DNA of 64,000 nt from Bacillota bacterium (GTDB lineage Bacteria > Bacillota > UBA4882 > UBA8346), in assembly GCA_023410535.1 (NCBI GenBank), contig JAEYPR010000004.1, positions 1 to 64,000 of the forward strand, in the 5' to 3' direction. Each line of letters starts with the position of its first letter. Within the stretch, counting starts at the first letter, position 1. The translations under genes were made by a program, and so were the position numbers. The notes beneath the pieces were generated by a model that did no database searches, had not been told where the DNA came from, and saw nothing but the letters and a program-made list of their open reading frames with translations. This document shows, piece after piece, positions 44,122 to 53,433 of the stretch.

Positions 44122-45933
44122 TCAGCCGATCCGTGGCAATATCGTATTGCGGATATTCTCATGATAGTCCAGGATGGTCATGACTTTCGCCAAAATTTCA
44201 CTGATTGTCGCGCCGTGAATCGGAATTACCGGACCAGCTGCCGGGCAATCCGGGTTTAGCCACATCACGATTGTTTCGCCGGCCTGGTTGGTCTGTTGGA
44301 GGCGTTGAATCTCATCCAACTCCAAAACGGGGATACTGGTAATCAAGATCTGTCCCGCTTCGCAAAGAAGCTTGCCAAACTCGCTTAAGCGTCGGATTTG
44401 CTCAAACCGGACCGCTTCATCCGCTCCGTCATTATCCTTCGCGCTTTCCGGATTGCCGCCCATACCGAGATAATAGGCGCTGTAACCGGACTCAAACAAC
44501 AGCCGTTCCAACGCTCTAGCCACTTCTTGTTGCAACTGAAGCTCCGTGCCGGTCAACACAATAAACCGCGGTTTATGTTCAAAATGTTGTTCCCGTTCCC
44601 TGGGGAAGATGCCCGTACGCTCCCAGGAAAACTGGGGTTCCAGCCAGCGGCCGGCCGGGTTGTACTCTTCCGCGGTCAGCGCTTCCGTGATGATCCCCCC
44701 GCCGACAATCTCGTAATTGTCGACAATAACGAACCGGCCGGTCGCCTCGATGTCTTCCGAGCGATCAAACGCAATCGGTTTCAGAGTTTTCAAAACGCAC
44801 TCTCCAACCTCGTGCCGTTCGACCCGGTCGCAGTCGCCGGTCGTCGTCAAATCAGCCGAATTGAGCACCTGATTGATCTGCTCAATTACAACGGTGGCGC
44901 GGTTGGTGACGAGCTTCAGCTTATATGTTTTCCCTTTGATGCAGGGCCGTTTGCCCATCCAGAACAAATTGGCTTTAAAACACCGGCCGCAATGGGGCAG
45001 CGGTTCATCGGTCCGGCAGATGATTTCGCCCGGTTTGACATAAACTTGCGTCGTCAAGGTCAGTCCGGTGGCCGACCCGGCCGCGACCGAAGTTTGCAGG
45101 GATTGCTGAAACCCTTCGATGCTCGCCACGGTGGAGGTTTTGCCGGAAGGCAGAAAAATGACGGAATCGCCCACTTTAATCCGGCCGCTTTCCACCGTCC
45201 CGGCAAAGATGCGCCGGTCGTCCCCGTCCTCCGTAAATTTGTAGATGTCCTGAACCGGCAGGCGCAACGGTTGTTCGCCCTTGCCTTTCGCTTTTGGCAG
45301 CCCATCCATCAACTCCAGAACGCTTAAACCCTTATACCATGATATTAGATCGGAACGAAAAGCCAAATTGTCGCCGTTCCGGGCCGAAACCGGGATGAAA
45401 GCGCGGGGTTTGACATTGATCTGCGCCAAGAAATCGCCAAACTCCGCCACGACTTGATCATAAACCCTTTGGTCGAAATCGATTAGATCCATCTTATTAA
45501 CCAACACCACGATTTGCCTGACCCCAAGCATCGCCAGGATAAAGCCGTGGCGCCGCGAATTTTCCCGGACCCCTTCTTTGGCGTCGATCACCAACAGGGC
45601 GGCTTCCGCCCGGGCGGCGCCGGTGATCATATTCTTCAAAAACTCGCTATGTCCCGGGGCGTCAATGATAATATAACGCCGTTGCGCGGATTGAAAGAAG
45701 CAACGCGCAGTATCGATGGTAATTCCTTGCGCTTGCTCATCCTTTAAAGCGTCCAGCAAAAAGGCGTATTCGAACGGTTTGGCATTCCGCTCGCAATTGC
45801 GCTGCACCTGCTCTAACTTTCCTTCCGGCAACGAGCCGGTATCTGCCAACAATCTCCCGATGACCGTACTTTTCCCATGATCGACATGACCGACAATGAC
45901 AATATTCATTGGTTCGCGTTCAAAGTCCATCAC
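44122..45933 (-). CDS. cysN: Sulfate adenylyltransferase subunit 1 with a degenerate APS-kinase-like tail
   Basis: A protein of 603 residues. The GTPase domain has GHVDHGKST (about 15-23), DAPGH (91-95) and NKMD (146-149); EF-Tu-like domains 2 and 3 follow to about 430. Residues about 450-603 align by eye with APS kinase (ALERLLFESGYSAYYLG, FEQIRRLSEFGKLLCEAGQILIT), but the P-loop GLSGSGKS is replaced by TGTELQLQ at 461-468, so this part should not bind ATP. With CysD it makes APS from sulfate and ATP, driven by GTP. The start overlaps the cysD stop (GTG 45933 or ATG 45930). It is the last gene of the operon. Confidence 0.9.
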   Translation of the reverse strand: MMDFEREPMNIVIVGHVDHGKSTVIGRLLADTGSLPEGKLEQVQRNCERNAKPFEYAFLLDALKDEQAQGITIDTARCFFQSAQRRYIIIDAPGHSEFLKNMITGAARAEAALLVIDAKEGVRENSRRHGFILAMLGVRQIVVLVNKMDLIDFDQRVYDQVVAEFGDFLAQINVKPRAFIPVSARNGDNLAFRSDLISWYKGLSVLELMDGLPKAKGKGEQPLRLPVQDIYKFTEDGDDRRIFAGTVESGRIKVGDSVIFLPSGKTSTVASIEGFQQSLQTSVAAGSATGLTLTTQVYVKPGEIICRTDEPLPHCGRCFKANLFWMGKRPCIKGKTYKLKLVTNRATVVIEQINQVLNSADLTTTGDCDRVERHEVGECVLKTLKPIAFDRSEDIEATGRFVIVDNYEIVGGGIITEALTAEEYNPAGRWLEPQFSWERTGIFPREREQHFEHKPRFIVLTGTELQLQQEVARALERLLFESGYSAYYLGMGGNPESAKDNDGADEAVRFEQIRRLSEFGKLLCEAGQILITSIPVLELDEIQRLQQTNQAGETIVMWLNPDCPAAGPVIPIHGATISEILAKVMTILDYHENIRNTILPRIG

Positions 45934-46811
45934 ATATACCCATCCCGTCTCAAAGTTTCCAAACTCCCGCCGTCTTCTTTATCCTGTTCGCGGCCGGACC
46001 GTTCGGCAATATTGGCAAATTTGCCGCTCCGAAGTTCCGCGATAATCTCCGCTACATTTTGCGCCATCGAATCAACCGGTTTGGTGCACGGATAACACCC
46101 CAGCGAACGGTAACGTTTCCCCTTGCCCTGGTCAAAATAGAGCGATGTGACTGGGATCTGCTCCGCTTCAATGTACTCCCAGATATTCAATTCGGTCCAG
46201 TCCAGCAACGGATGAATGCGCAGATGCGTGCCCGGCGCGAAATCCGTTGTGAACTGATTCCAAAGCTCCGGCGGCTGATCCCCTACATCCCACTCGTTCT
46301 GACGATCACGGGGCGAGAAATACCGTTCTTTGGAGCGGCTCCCCTCCTCGTCGGCCCGCACCCCGACAATGACCCCCGTATACGGTTCGACTTGGGTATC
46401 GGTCTGATACATTTGAAGTTCATGATTGAACCGGTAGCGCGGCCATTCGCCGGAGAGCGTGTGTTTTAAGGCTTCGCTTTTCAAGTTTTTACAGCAGGTA
46501 ATCCGGTCGGTTTTACCATCCGGATAGGTTGCGCCATTTTGAATGGCGACTTCATTTTTACCGACGATCATCTGCAAATGCCATTCGGATGCCAATCGGT
46601 CACGGTAGGCGATCATCTCGGGAATCTTAAACGACGTGTCAATATGGACCAACGGGAAGGGAACATGCCCAAAAAAGGCTTTCCGGGCGAGCCAGAGCAG
46701 CACGGTGCTGTCTTTGCCGATCGACCATAACATGCATAAACTCTTAAACTCACGGTACGCTTCCCGAAGGATATACACACTTTGATTTTCAAGCTTGGTT
46801 AATTGATTCAT
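45930..46811 (-). CDS. cysD: Sulfate adenylyltransferase subunit 2
   Basis: A protein of 293 residues. The PP-loop-type ATP site is LWSIGKDSTVLLWLARKAF (about 29-47; SxGKDS). The CysD hallmarks GVRADEEGSRSKERYFSPRDRQNEWD and YRSLGCYPCTKPVDS are intact. It transfers AMP from ATP to sulfate together with CysN. It overlaps cysH upstream and cysN downstream by 4 and a few bases, so the three are co-translated. Confidence 0.95.
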   Translation of the reverse strand: MNQLTKLENQSVYILREAYREFKSLCMLWSIGKDSTVLLWLARKAFFGHVPFPLVHIDTSFKIPEMIAYRDRLASEWHLQMIVGKNEVAIQNGATYPDGKTDRITCCKNLKSEALKHTLSGEWPRYRFNHELQMYQTDTQVEPYTGVIVGVRADEEGSRSKERYFSPRDRQNEWDVGDQPPELWNQFTTDFAPGTHLRIHPLLDWTELNIWEYIEAEQIPVTSLYFDQGKGKRYRSLGCYPCTKPVDSMAQNVAEIIAELRSGKFANIAERSGREQDKEDGGSLETLRRDGYM

Positions 46812-47542
46812 GAGTGATTCTCCCGGACCAATTTACCGTCCCGGTAGTGTAGCCCGCATTCTTTATGTTCCGGCTCCTCCCACCACCACCGCCCGGCCCG
46901 CAAGTCTTCGCCGGGAGCAATCGCCCGGGTGCACGGGGCGCAGCCGATACTGGCGTAGTTTTGGTCATGCAGCGGGTTATAGGGAACATGGTGCTCCCGG
47001 ATATATTGCCAAACTGCTTCGGTCGACCAATCCGCCAACGGATTGGCCTTGAGCAATTGGTTGGTTTCATCCCACTCGATGACGTCGATCGTCGCACGGG
47101 TTGGCGACTGCTGGCGGCGCAAACCGGTAACCCAAAGATCGAGAGTTTGTAAAACCCGTTGCAAAGGTTGCACTTTTCGCACTTGACAACAGTGTTTCCG
47201 ATTGGCGACGCTCTCGTAAAAAAAATTCGGCCCCGATTCGCTTTCCATCGTTTCCAAACTTTTGGTATCCGGGCAATAGATCTCATAGCAAAAGTTATAC
47301 CAACGCATCGACGCCGCGATGGTCGCGTAAGTTTCTTGCGGCAAGCGACCGGTGTCGATGATAAATATCCGGGCATCCGGCATGATCTTCAACAACATAT
47401 CCGTTAAAACCTGATCTTCAGCGCCGAGACTTGACGCTAACGCCAAACGACGGCCATATGTGATTGCCAACTCGCGCAAGAGTTCACTGGCGGAGCAGGC
47501 ATTAAATTTCAAACGATAATCATTCAGATCCGCTGTAGTCAA
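46808..47542 (-). CDS. cysH: APS reductase (iron-sulfur type CysH)
   Basis: About 244 residues. The TTG at 47542 overlaps the cysA stop (TTGA) and has GGGGGA before it; a longer frame to 47569 lacks a ribosome site. The PP-loop SSLGAEDQVLTDML lies near residue 38. Two cysteine pairs, KHCCQVRK and GCAPCTRA, are the [4Fe-4S] ligands of enzymes that use APS rather than PAPS. The catalytic cysteine is in KECGLH near the C-terminus. It reduces APS to sulfite with thioredoxin. Use of APS removes the need for APS kinase, in line with the dead kinase tail of CysN. Confidence 0.93.
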   Translation of the reverse strand: MTTADLNDYRLKFNACSASELLRELAITYGRRLALASSLGAEDQVLTDMLLKIMPDARIFIIDTGRLPQETYATIAASMRWYNFCYEIYCPDTKSLETMESESGPNFFYESVANRKHCCQVRKVQPLQRVLQTLDLWVTGLRRQQSPTRATIDVIEWDETNQLLKANPLADWSTEAVWQYIREHHVPYNPLHDQNYASIGCAPCTRAIAPGEDLRAGRWWWEEPEHKECGLHYRDGKLVRENHS

Positions 47543-48606
47543 AACGCATCCCCCACAAAGACCTTGCAATTTTTCAGTCCGACAAAGACGGGATCCCCGA
47601 CTTGCAATCCCAATTCGTTATATTGTTCCTTAACCAATTCCGCAGCGATCAACTCTCCGGTATCGGCCCGTTTTAATTCCATCCTTACCAAAGGCCCGAT
47701 GGCGCGAACATAGGAGATGGTCGCTTTGATATTTTTGATATCGTCGCCGTCCCGTTCGATCGCCAATTCATGCGGCCGGACAAACGCCACCGCCGAGTCT
47801 TCTTGACACTCCCGCAACTCCGGCCTGGCAAAACGATGCTCGCCAATCTGCACTTGCCCGTCATCCAGCCGGCCGCGAAACAAATTGACGCTGCCGAGAA
47901 ACTGGCAGACAAACGAATTGGCCGGTTGTTCGTAGACCGCTTCCGGTGTGCCGATCTGTTCAATCCGGCCTTGGTTCATGACCACCACCCGGTCAGCGAC
48001 TTCCAACGCCTCTTCCTGATCATGGGTAACAAAGATACTGGTCAGATGAATCTCCTCATGCAGTTGCCGGATCCAACGCCGGAGCTCCTTCCGGACTTTC
48101 GCATCCAACGCGCCAAACGGCTCATCCAGCAATAAAATTTGCGGTTCGACCGCTAATGCCCTGGCTAAGGCGATCCGTTGGCGTTGCCCCCCCGACAACT
48201 GGGATGGATATCGTTTCCCGAGATACTCCATTTGAACCAGTTGTAACAACTGATTCACCTTCTCCTGAATCTCCGCTTCCGACGGACGGTTTTTCGAACG
48301 CCGGACCCGCAGACCAAAAGCGATATTTTCAAAAACGGTCATGTGTTTGAACAATGCGTAATGTTGAAAGACAAAACCGACCTTGCGTTCTTGAACCTTC
48401 CGGCCGGTGGTTGCCTCCCCTTGAAAATAGACCGTCCCGCTGTCCGGCGTCTCCAAACCGGCGATAATTCGTAACAGCGTTGTTTTGCCGGAGCCGGACG
48501 GACCCAACAGCGCCACCAGTTCTCCAGTGGGAATTTCCAGATTGACATGGTTTAACGCGATGAAGTTACCAAATTGCTTATGGATATCCTGAATGATAAT
48601 ACTCAT
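47539..48606 (-). CDS. cysA: Sulfate/thiosulfate importer ATPase
   Basis: A protein of 355 residues. Walker A is GPSGSGKTTLL, the signature is LSGGQRQRIALARALA, Walker B is ILLLDEPFGALDAKVRKELR (CysA-like), and the switch is VTHDQEEALEV. A C-terminal TOBE-like region follows (about 240-350). It drives sulfate uptake through CysT and CysW. Its stop overlaps the cysH start. Confidence 0.94.
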   Translation of the reverse strand: MSIIIQDIHKQFGNFIALNHVNLEIPTGELVALLGPSGSGKTTLLRIIAGLETPDSGTVYFQGEATTGRKVQERKVGFVFQHYALFKHMTVFENIAFGLRVRRSKNRPSEAEIQEKVNQLLQLVQMEYLGKRYPSQLSGGQRQRIALARALAVEPQILLLDEPFGALDAKVRKELRRWIRQLHEEIHLTSIFVTHDQEEALEVADRVVVMNQGRIEQIGTPEAVYEQPANSFVCQFLGSVNLFRGRLDDGQVQIGEHRFARPELRECQEDSAVAFVRPHELAIERDGDDIKNIKATISYVRAIGPLVRMELKRADTGELIAAELVKEQYNELGLQVGDPVFVGLKNCKVFVGDAF

Positions 48607-48625
48607 GACTCACCCCTCCCTGTTC

Positions 48626-49495
48626 CTAGCCCCCTCCATTCATGGTGTTTTCCTGTTTCAAACGCCACTCCGCCAACGACTTGATGGCTAACGTGACGAG
48701 GGCTAAAAGTGCCAATAATGAAGCGACTGCAAATGCCGCTGTAAAATTGTATTCGTTGTAAAGAATTTCGACTTGCAACGGAATGGTGTTGGTCATTCCG
48801 CGAATATGCCCGGAAACGACCGACACCGCGCCAAACTCACCCATGGCCCGGGCGTTGCAAAGGATCAGACCATATAGCAGACCCCATTTGATATTGGGCA
48901 ACGTCACCCTGAAAAAAGTCTGCCACCCGTTCGCTCCCAAAATCAAGGCCGCTTCTTCCTCATCGGTGCCTTGCGACTGCATCAGCGGGATCAACTCACG
49001 GGCGATAAACGGGAACGTCACGAGCACCGTTGCCAAAATGATCCCGGGGACCGCAAAGATAATTTTAAGATTGTGCGCCGCCAACCACGGCCCCAGCCAA
49101 CCGTGCAACCCGAACAACAGCACATAAAGCAACCCCGAGACCACCGGCGAAATCGCAAAGGGCAGGTCGATCAGGGTGATCAACAGATTTTTTCCGGGGA
49201 AATCAAACTTGGCGATGGCCCAGGCGGCGGTCACGCCAAAGATTAAATTAAGCGGCACCGCAGTTGCGGCAGTTACCAACGTCAACTTGATGGCGGCAAA
49301 AGTCTCCGGTTCGGCTAACGCTTGCCAATAGATCCAAAACCCTTTGGCCAACGCCTGCGAAAATACCGCCGCTAAGGGGATGATTAAAAAGGCCGCTACA
49401 TAAATTAGGGCCACTGCTATGAGCGACCAGCGCACCCAGGTTGATTCATGAGTCGTCGCTTTGGTTATTGTTTCAGATATAAGCTCGTTGGACAT
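48626..49495 (-). CDS. cysW: Sulfate importer permease CysW
   Basis: A protein of 289 residues with six helices. The ABC contact loop is EEAALILGANGWQTFFRVTLPNIKWGLLYGLILCNARAMGEFGAVSVVSGHIRGMT; GEFGAVSVVSG is diagnostic of CysW. It pairs with CysT. The gene follows cysT by 15 bases. Confidence 0.94.
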   Translation of the reverse strand: MSNELISETITKATTHESTWVRWSLIAVALIYVAAFLIIPLAAVFSQALAKGFWIYWQALAEPETFAAIKLTLVTAATAVPLNLIFGVTAAWAIAKFDFPGKNLLITLIDLPFAISPVVSGLLYVLLFGLHGWLGPWLAAHNLKIIFAVPGIILATVLVTFPFIARELIPLMQSQGTDEEEAALILGANGWQTFFRVTLPNIKWGLLYGLILCNARAMGEFGAVSVVSGHIRGMTNTIPLQVEILYNEYNFTAAFAVASLLALLALVTLAIKSLAEWRLKQENTMNGGG

Positions 49496-49510
49496 AATTC
49501 TCCTCCGGTC

Positions 49511-50353
49511 TTAGGCTGGTAAATTTTTTCGCCCGTTCCACCATTGGAAAAAATTAAGGGCAAAAAGCAAAATAAACGAGATGCAAAGTAAGACACAGGC
49601 CACAGCAGCCGCACCGGCATAATCAAACTGTTCCAGTTTGGTGACGATGACCAGCGGCGTAATCTCCGTCCGCAACGGCATGTTGCCGGAGATAAACACC
49701 ACCGAGCCATATTCACCGAGTCCCCGGGCGAAAGCTAACGCCAACCCCGTCAACCAGCTCGGCCAAAGCGCCGGAAAGATTACTTTCCCAAAGGTCTGCA
49801 GGCGGTTAGCTCCCAAGCTGGCGGCGGCTTCTTCGACCTCCCGGTCGAGGTCTTCCAAGACCGGTTGAATGGTCCGGACGACAAACGGCAATCCGATAAA
49901 GGTCAAGGCGGTAACCACCCCCAGCGGCGTGTAGGCTACTTTGATACCCAGCAACCCCAAATACTGGCCGATCCATCCATTTGTCGCATAAATCGTAGTT
50001 AAGGCAATGCCGGCGACGGCAGTAGGCATGGCAAACGGCAGGTCAATTAAGGCGTCGACCAGTTTCCGGCCGGGAAATTGATAACGCGTCAGCACCCATG
50101 CCAGCAACAAGCCAAAGACCGCATTATTGCCGGCCGCCCATAACGATGCCCCGATACTCAGCCGGTATGAGGCAACCACCCTTGGCGCGGTGACAATCTG
50201 CCAGAAATGCTCCCAAGTCAACGCCGAAGCTTTTAAGAACAGCAATGCCAGAGGAATCAACAAGATTAAACCGATATAAAGAACGGTAAAACCAAGCGCC
50301 GGACCGAATCCCGGCAAAATACTCCGATGTTTGCGCGGCAAAACCCTCATCAC
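49511..50353 (-). CDS. cysT: Sulfate importer permease CysT (CysU)
   Basis: A protein of 280 residues with six helices. The loop EEAAASLGANRLQTFGKVIFPALWPSWLTGLALAFARGLGEYGSVVFISGNMP holds GEYGSVVFISGN, the CysT signature. It follows the binding-protein gene by 6 bases. Confidence 0.94.
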   Translation of the reverse strand: MMRVLPRKHRSILPGFGPALGFTVLYIGLILLIPLALLFLKASALTWEHFWQIVTAPRVVASYRLSIGASLWAAGNNAVFGLLLAWVLTRYQFPGRKLVDALIDLPFAMPTAVAGIALTTIYATNGWIGQYLGLLGIKVAYTPLGVVTALTFIGLPFVVRTIQPVLEDLDREVEEAAASLGANRLQTFGKVIFPALWPSWLTGLALAFARGLGEYGSVVFISGNMPLRTEITPLVIVTKLEQFDYAGAAAVACVLLCISFILLFALNFFQWWNGRKNLPA

Positions 50354-50359
50354 CCACTT

Positions 50360-51385
50360 TTAATGTTGTTGATAAATCTGATCGAACGTACCGCCGTCCT
50401 CAAAATGGGTTTTTTGCGCTTTCTGCCATCCCCCGAACAAATCATCAATGGTGAATAGCTTCACCTTCGCAAAATGATCAAACTGCGCGGCGACCGTTTT
50501 CAGCCGCGGCCGGTAGTAGTTGCGGGCGGCAATCTCCTGCCCCGCCTTGCTATAAAGGTATTCGAGATAAGCTTCGGCGACTTTCCGGGTCCCGTGTTTA
50601 ACGGCGAATTGATCCACCACCGTCACCGGCGGTTCCGCCAGAATGCTCAGCGAAGGCACGACAATCTCGAATTTGTCTTTACCCAGTTCATTGATGGCCA
50701 AAAACGCTTCATTCTCCCAAGCGAGCAAGACATCGCCCAAACCGCGTTGGACAAAGGTATTGGTGGCGCCACGGGCGCCTGAGTCAAGCACCGGAACGTT
50801 TTTAAATAAACGGGTCACAAATTCTTTGGCTTTGATTTGGTTGCCGCCGAATTTTTTGAGAGCGTAACCCCAGGCGGCTAAATAGTTCCAACGGGCGCCC
50901 CCCGAAGTTTTCGGATTGGGGGTAATGACCGACACATTCGGTTTAACCAAGTCGTCCCAGTCCTTAATGGCTTTGGGATTTCCCTTGCGCACTAAAAACA
51001 CGATGGTCGAAGTATACGGCGCGCTGTTATTCGCCAGCCGTTGCTGCCAGTTTTTTGCTACCAGTTGACCGTTTTGATATAAAACATCAATATCGTACGA
51101 TAAGGCCAGGGTGACCACATCCGCTTCCAATCCGTCAAGCACCGCCCGGGCTTGCGCGCCGGAGCCGCCATGGGATTGTTTGATCGTCACGGTCTGACCG
51201 GTCTTCGCCTTCCAATACTTCGCAAACGCCGCGTTAAAGTCTTGATACAACTCGCGGGTCGGGTCATACGATACATTTAACAACGTCACTTCATTGGGGG
51301 CCGCTGCAACGAGCGGCAGCGCCAGGGTAGTTACCAGTCCCAGCATAAAAACCAGGATGAGCAAAGGTTTTTTAAGAGACATCAT
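50360..51385 (-). CDS. sbp: Sulfate-binding protein
   Basis: A protein of 341 residues. The signal peptide ends LALPLVAAA|PNE with no lipobox. The Sbp/CysP fold is clear: LLNVSYDPTRELYQDFNAAFAKYW, QSHGGSGAQARAVLDGLEADVVTLALSYDID (sulfate site) and NPKTSGGARWNYLAAWGYAL. It delivers sulfate (or thiosulfate) to CysTWA. It is the first gene of the seven-gene operon. Confidence 0.94.
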   Translation of the reverse strand: MMSLKKPLLILVFMLGLVTTLALPLVAAAPNEVTLLNVSYDPTRELYQDFNAAFAKYWKAKTGQTVTIKQSHGGSGAQARAVLDGLEADVVTLALSYDIDVLYQNGQLVAKNWQQRLANNSAPYTSTIVFLVRKGNPKAIKDWDDLVKPNVSVITPNPKTSGGARWNYLAAWGYALKKFGGNQIKAKEFVTRLFKNVPVLDSGARGATNTFVQRGLGDVLLAWENEAFLAINELGKDKFEIVVPSLSILAEPPVTVVDQFAVKHGTRKVAEAYLEYLYSKAGQEIAARNYYRPRLKTVAAQFDHFAKVKLFTIDDLFGGWQKAQKTHFEDGGTFDQIYQQH

Positions 51386-51606
51386 GATCCTCCTATCAAT
51401 TCATGGTTAACTAACGGTCTACCACGAAGCAGGTCTATGCCATCGTCAAACGGCAACCACCCCGCTTTGTATTTTTGACCACAACTTTTGGGAGTAGTTT
51501 ATGAAACCGGAGTCCCAATGTTGATGTCCCACAGCGTAAATCCTTTTTTAAAATTGTGATTGTGGATTGTTGCCGGCTTGCAAATCACGGTTTGGCGAAG
51601 AAACAA
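51386..51606 (-). promoter_or_regulatory. Leader region of the sulfate operon
   Basis: About 220 bases upstream of sbp. No SAM (S-box), T-box or other known riboswitch core was recognised. Several short GC-rich stems are possible on the minus strand, around GGTGGTTGCC and GGTAGACC (plus 51418-51475). AGGAGGATC lies before the sbp start. Confidence 0.35.
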
Positions 51607-51636
51607 AAAAACCGGGAGAAATTTCCCGGTTTTTGA
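51605..51636 (-). terminator. Terminator of the sugar-binding protein gene
   Basis: AAAACCGGGA (51608-51617) and TCCCGGTTTT (51624-51633) pair; both sides have A/T runs. It ends the gene that stops at 51664. Confidence 0.85.
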
Positions 51637-51663
51637 TTTTGAGATTGGTTATTTCAATTCCAA

Positions 51664-53220
51664 CTAACGATTTTTATATCTGGCTAAAGCGTCTTGATTA
51701 ATTTTTAATGCTTGATCAATTCCCATCTTTTTGACCTGAGCGACAAATTTGTCGAAATTCTCCAACGGTTCGGTACCCATGATGAATTTCAACACCATTT
51801 CATCGCGGTAAGCGCCGACCTCGGACATGATCTTGGCCATTTCACTGCTTTCCGCGGCGGTTGGGGTGATCGGCGGCATTTGATGCGCGGCCTGATTGGT
51901 TTTGGCCCAGACATCCACCGCGTGTTTCTGTTGCGGATAGGCCAGGGAATATTGTTCAAAATAACGTACATCTTGAGCAAAGGGACCGTTATAACCACCC
52001 CGGGTGTACCGGGCGAGCGACTGACCCATCGTCAGGTTGGCCGGATTTTTGATCAACTCGGTGTAGGTTGGATATTTGTTGATCATCGTATAACTAACGC
52101 CTTCGATACCAAAGTTGAACAACATATTTCCTTCGGGACCGTAACCGTAATCAAGATACCGGGCGGCAATTTCTTTGGATTTGCTCTTTTGGGTGATCGC
52201 CGCGTTCCCGTTCCGGGAGTAGATTAAGTCCCGCTGGCCGAATTCGGCGCGTTGGCCTTTGCGTAACGTGGGGTAAGGAACAGCCACCAGATCAAACTTG
52301 GGATCTTTCTTTTTCATGGCATCCAGATATTTGCCGATCCCGCCGCCGCTGTTGGAGACAGTCGCGCCGGCGATGCCGCTCACCATCCGGGCATCCAAAA
52401 CTTTCTGATCGACCATACCAAAGTCATTGGAGATCAACCCTTCGGCATACCATTTGTGGAATGTCGCTAAAAATTGTTTGTATTGCGGTTGAATCGGACC
52501 GTATTTGACCTTGCCTTTATCAATATAGAAATCGTGGCCGATGCCGTAAGCTCCGACGAACCCATTATGCGTGTTTAAAATGTCATAGCGGATCGTCAGC
52601 GGCGAATTGGATTTTTTCTTTTCCTTAAACGCTTTTAACACAGTATACCATTCGTCGATGGTTGTCGGCGGTTGCAAGCCCAATTCGGTCAGCCAATCTT
52701 GACGTAGGAACGGACCGATGAAGACCAACAGTTGTGCGTTGTTCCGGATGTGCGGATAGACAAAATACTTGCCACTATCGGTCTTGACCATCCGGTTTAA
52801 ATCCTTATCGTGCAATACCTTTTTTAAATTCGGCGAATACTTATTGATCAGGTCGTTCAAGCCGACAATCACGCCGTCGCTGATGGCTTTTTCCGGTCCG
52901 CCGGGATATGTAAGCCAACCGCTGTACTCAATAATGTCGGGGAGATCGCCTGAAGCCAACATCAAATTGAATTGTTCACCCTCCTGACCGAAGGCGGGGT
53001 GATTAAATTTGACTTTAATGCCGGTCCGTTTCTCCATTTCCTTATATAACGGAGTATCGTTTAAATTGCGTACCGATGCCGAAACATTATTAAACAGAGG
53101 CACCCAATAGGTTAGGGTTACATTGGTATTGAGAGGGTAAATATCCTTTGCATTGACACAAATACTGGCGACCAAGGCGATAATGCATAAAATCAATCCG
53201 AGCTTAACTGTTTTTCTCAA
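51664..53220 (-). CDS. Sugar-binding protein of the LipO/aldouronate type, without local permeases
   Basis: A protein of 518 residues starting at TTG (53220) with AAAGGAGG upstream. The signal peptide ends VASICVNA|KD; the cysteine is not in a lipobox. The body matches family-1 binding proteins of LplBC-type importers (FNLMLASGDLPDIIEYSGW, YFVYPHIRNNAQLLVFIGPFLRQDWLTELGL). No permease gene is adjacent, so it must use permeases elsewhere (the pair at 8907-10734 is one possibility). It lies next to the LacI regulator and the polysaccharide locus, suggesting it captures the oligosaccharide product. Confidence 0.88.
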   Translation of the reverse strand: MRKTVKLGLILCIIALVASICVNAKDIYPLNTNVTLTYWVPLFNNVSASVRNLNDTPLYKEMEKRTGIKVKFNHPAFGQEGEQFNLMLASGDLPDIIEYSGWLTYPGGPEKAISDGVIVGLNDLINKYSPNLKKVLHDKDLNRMVKTDSGKYFVYPHIRNNAQLLVFIGPFLRQDWLTELGLQPPTTIDEWYTVLKAFKEKKKSNSPLTIRYDILNTHNGFVGAYGIGHDFYIDKGKVKYGPIQPQYKQFLATFHKWYAEGLISNDFGMVDQKVLDARMVSGIAGATVSNSGGGIGKYLDAMKKKDPKFDLVAVPYPTLRKGQRAEFGQRDLIYSRNGNAAITQKSKSKEIAARYLDYGYGPEGNMLFNFGIEGVSYTMINKYPTYTELIKNPANLTMGQSLARYTRGGYNGPFAQDVRYFEQYSLAYPQQKHAVDVWAKTNQAAHQMPPITPTAAESSEMAKIMSEVGAYRDEMVLKFIMGTEPLENFDKFVAQVKKMGIDQALKINQDALARYKNR

Positions 53221-53342
53221 TTTACTTCCTCCTTTACGTTTGAAACAATATTTTTACCGAGCCGTAACTTCCTTGTATTGGTAAAAATCCAAGGGTTGCG
53301 GTAAAATGTAGTTAGTTAAATGTAGATTTTTGATGGTAAAAT

Positions 53343-53426
53343 TTGTAATCGATATCAATTTGTGGATACATCCGCAAAAGAACTCTCCTCACAGCCACGT
53401 CAGTCACGACTGACGTGGCTGTTTTT
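53343..53426. promoter_or_regulatory. Possible operator and strong hairpin between lacI and the binding-protein gene
   Basis: TTTGTAATCGATATCAATTTG (53343-53362, 20-base core) resembles TTTGTAATATCAATTTG at 54498-54514 upstream of lacI. ACAGCCACGTCAGTC (53391-53405) and GACTGACGTGGCTGT (53408-53422) form a perfect 15-bp stem followed by TTTTC on the plus strand, ending just beside the lacI stop. The stem may be the lacI terminator; the shared motif may be a regulator site. Confidence 0.45.
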
Positions 53427-53433
53427 CACTCGC

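Noticed and set aside
51386..51600. SAM riboswitch upstream of the sulfate operon
   Set aside because: None of the S-box core segments could be found on the minus strand.
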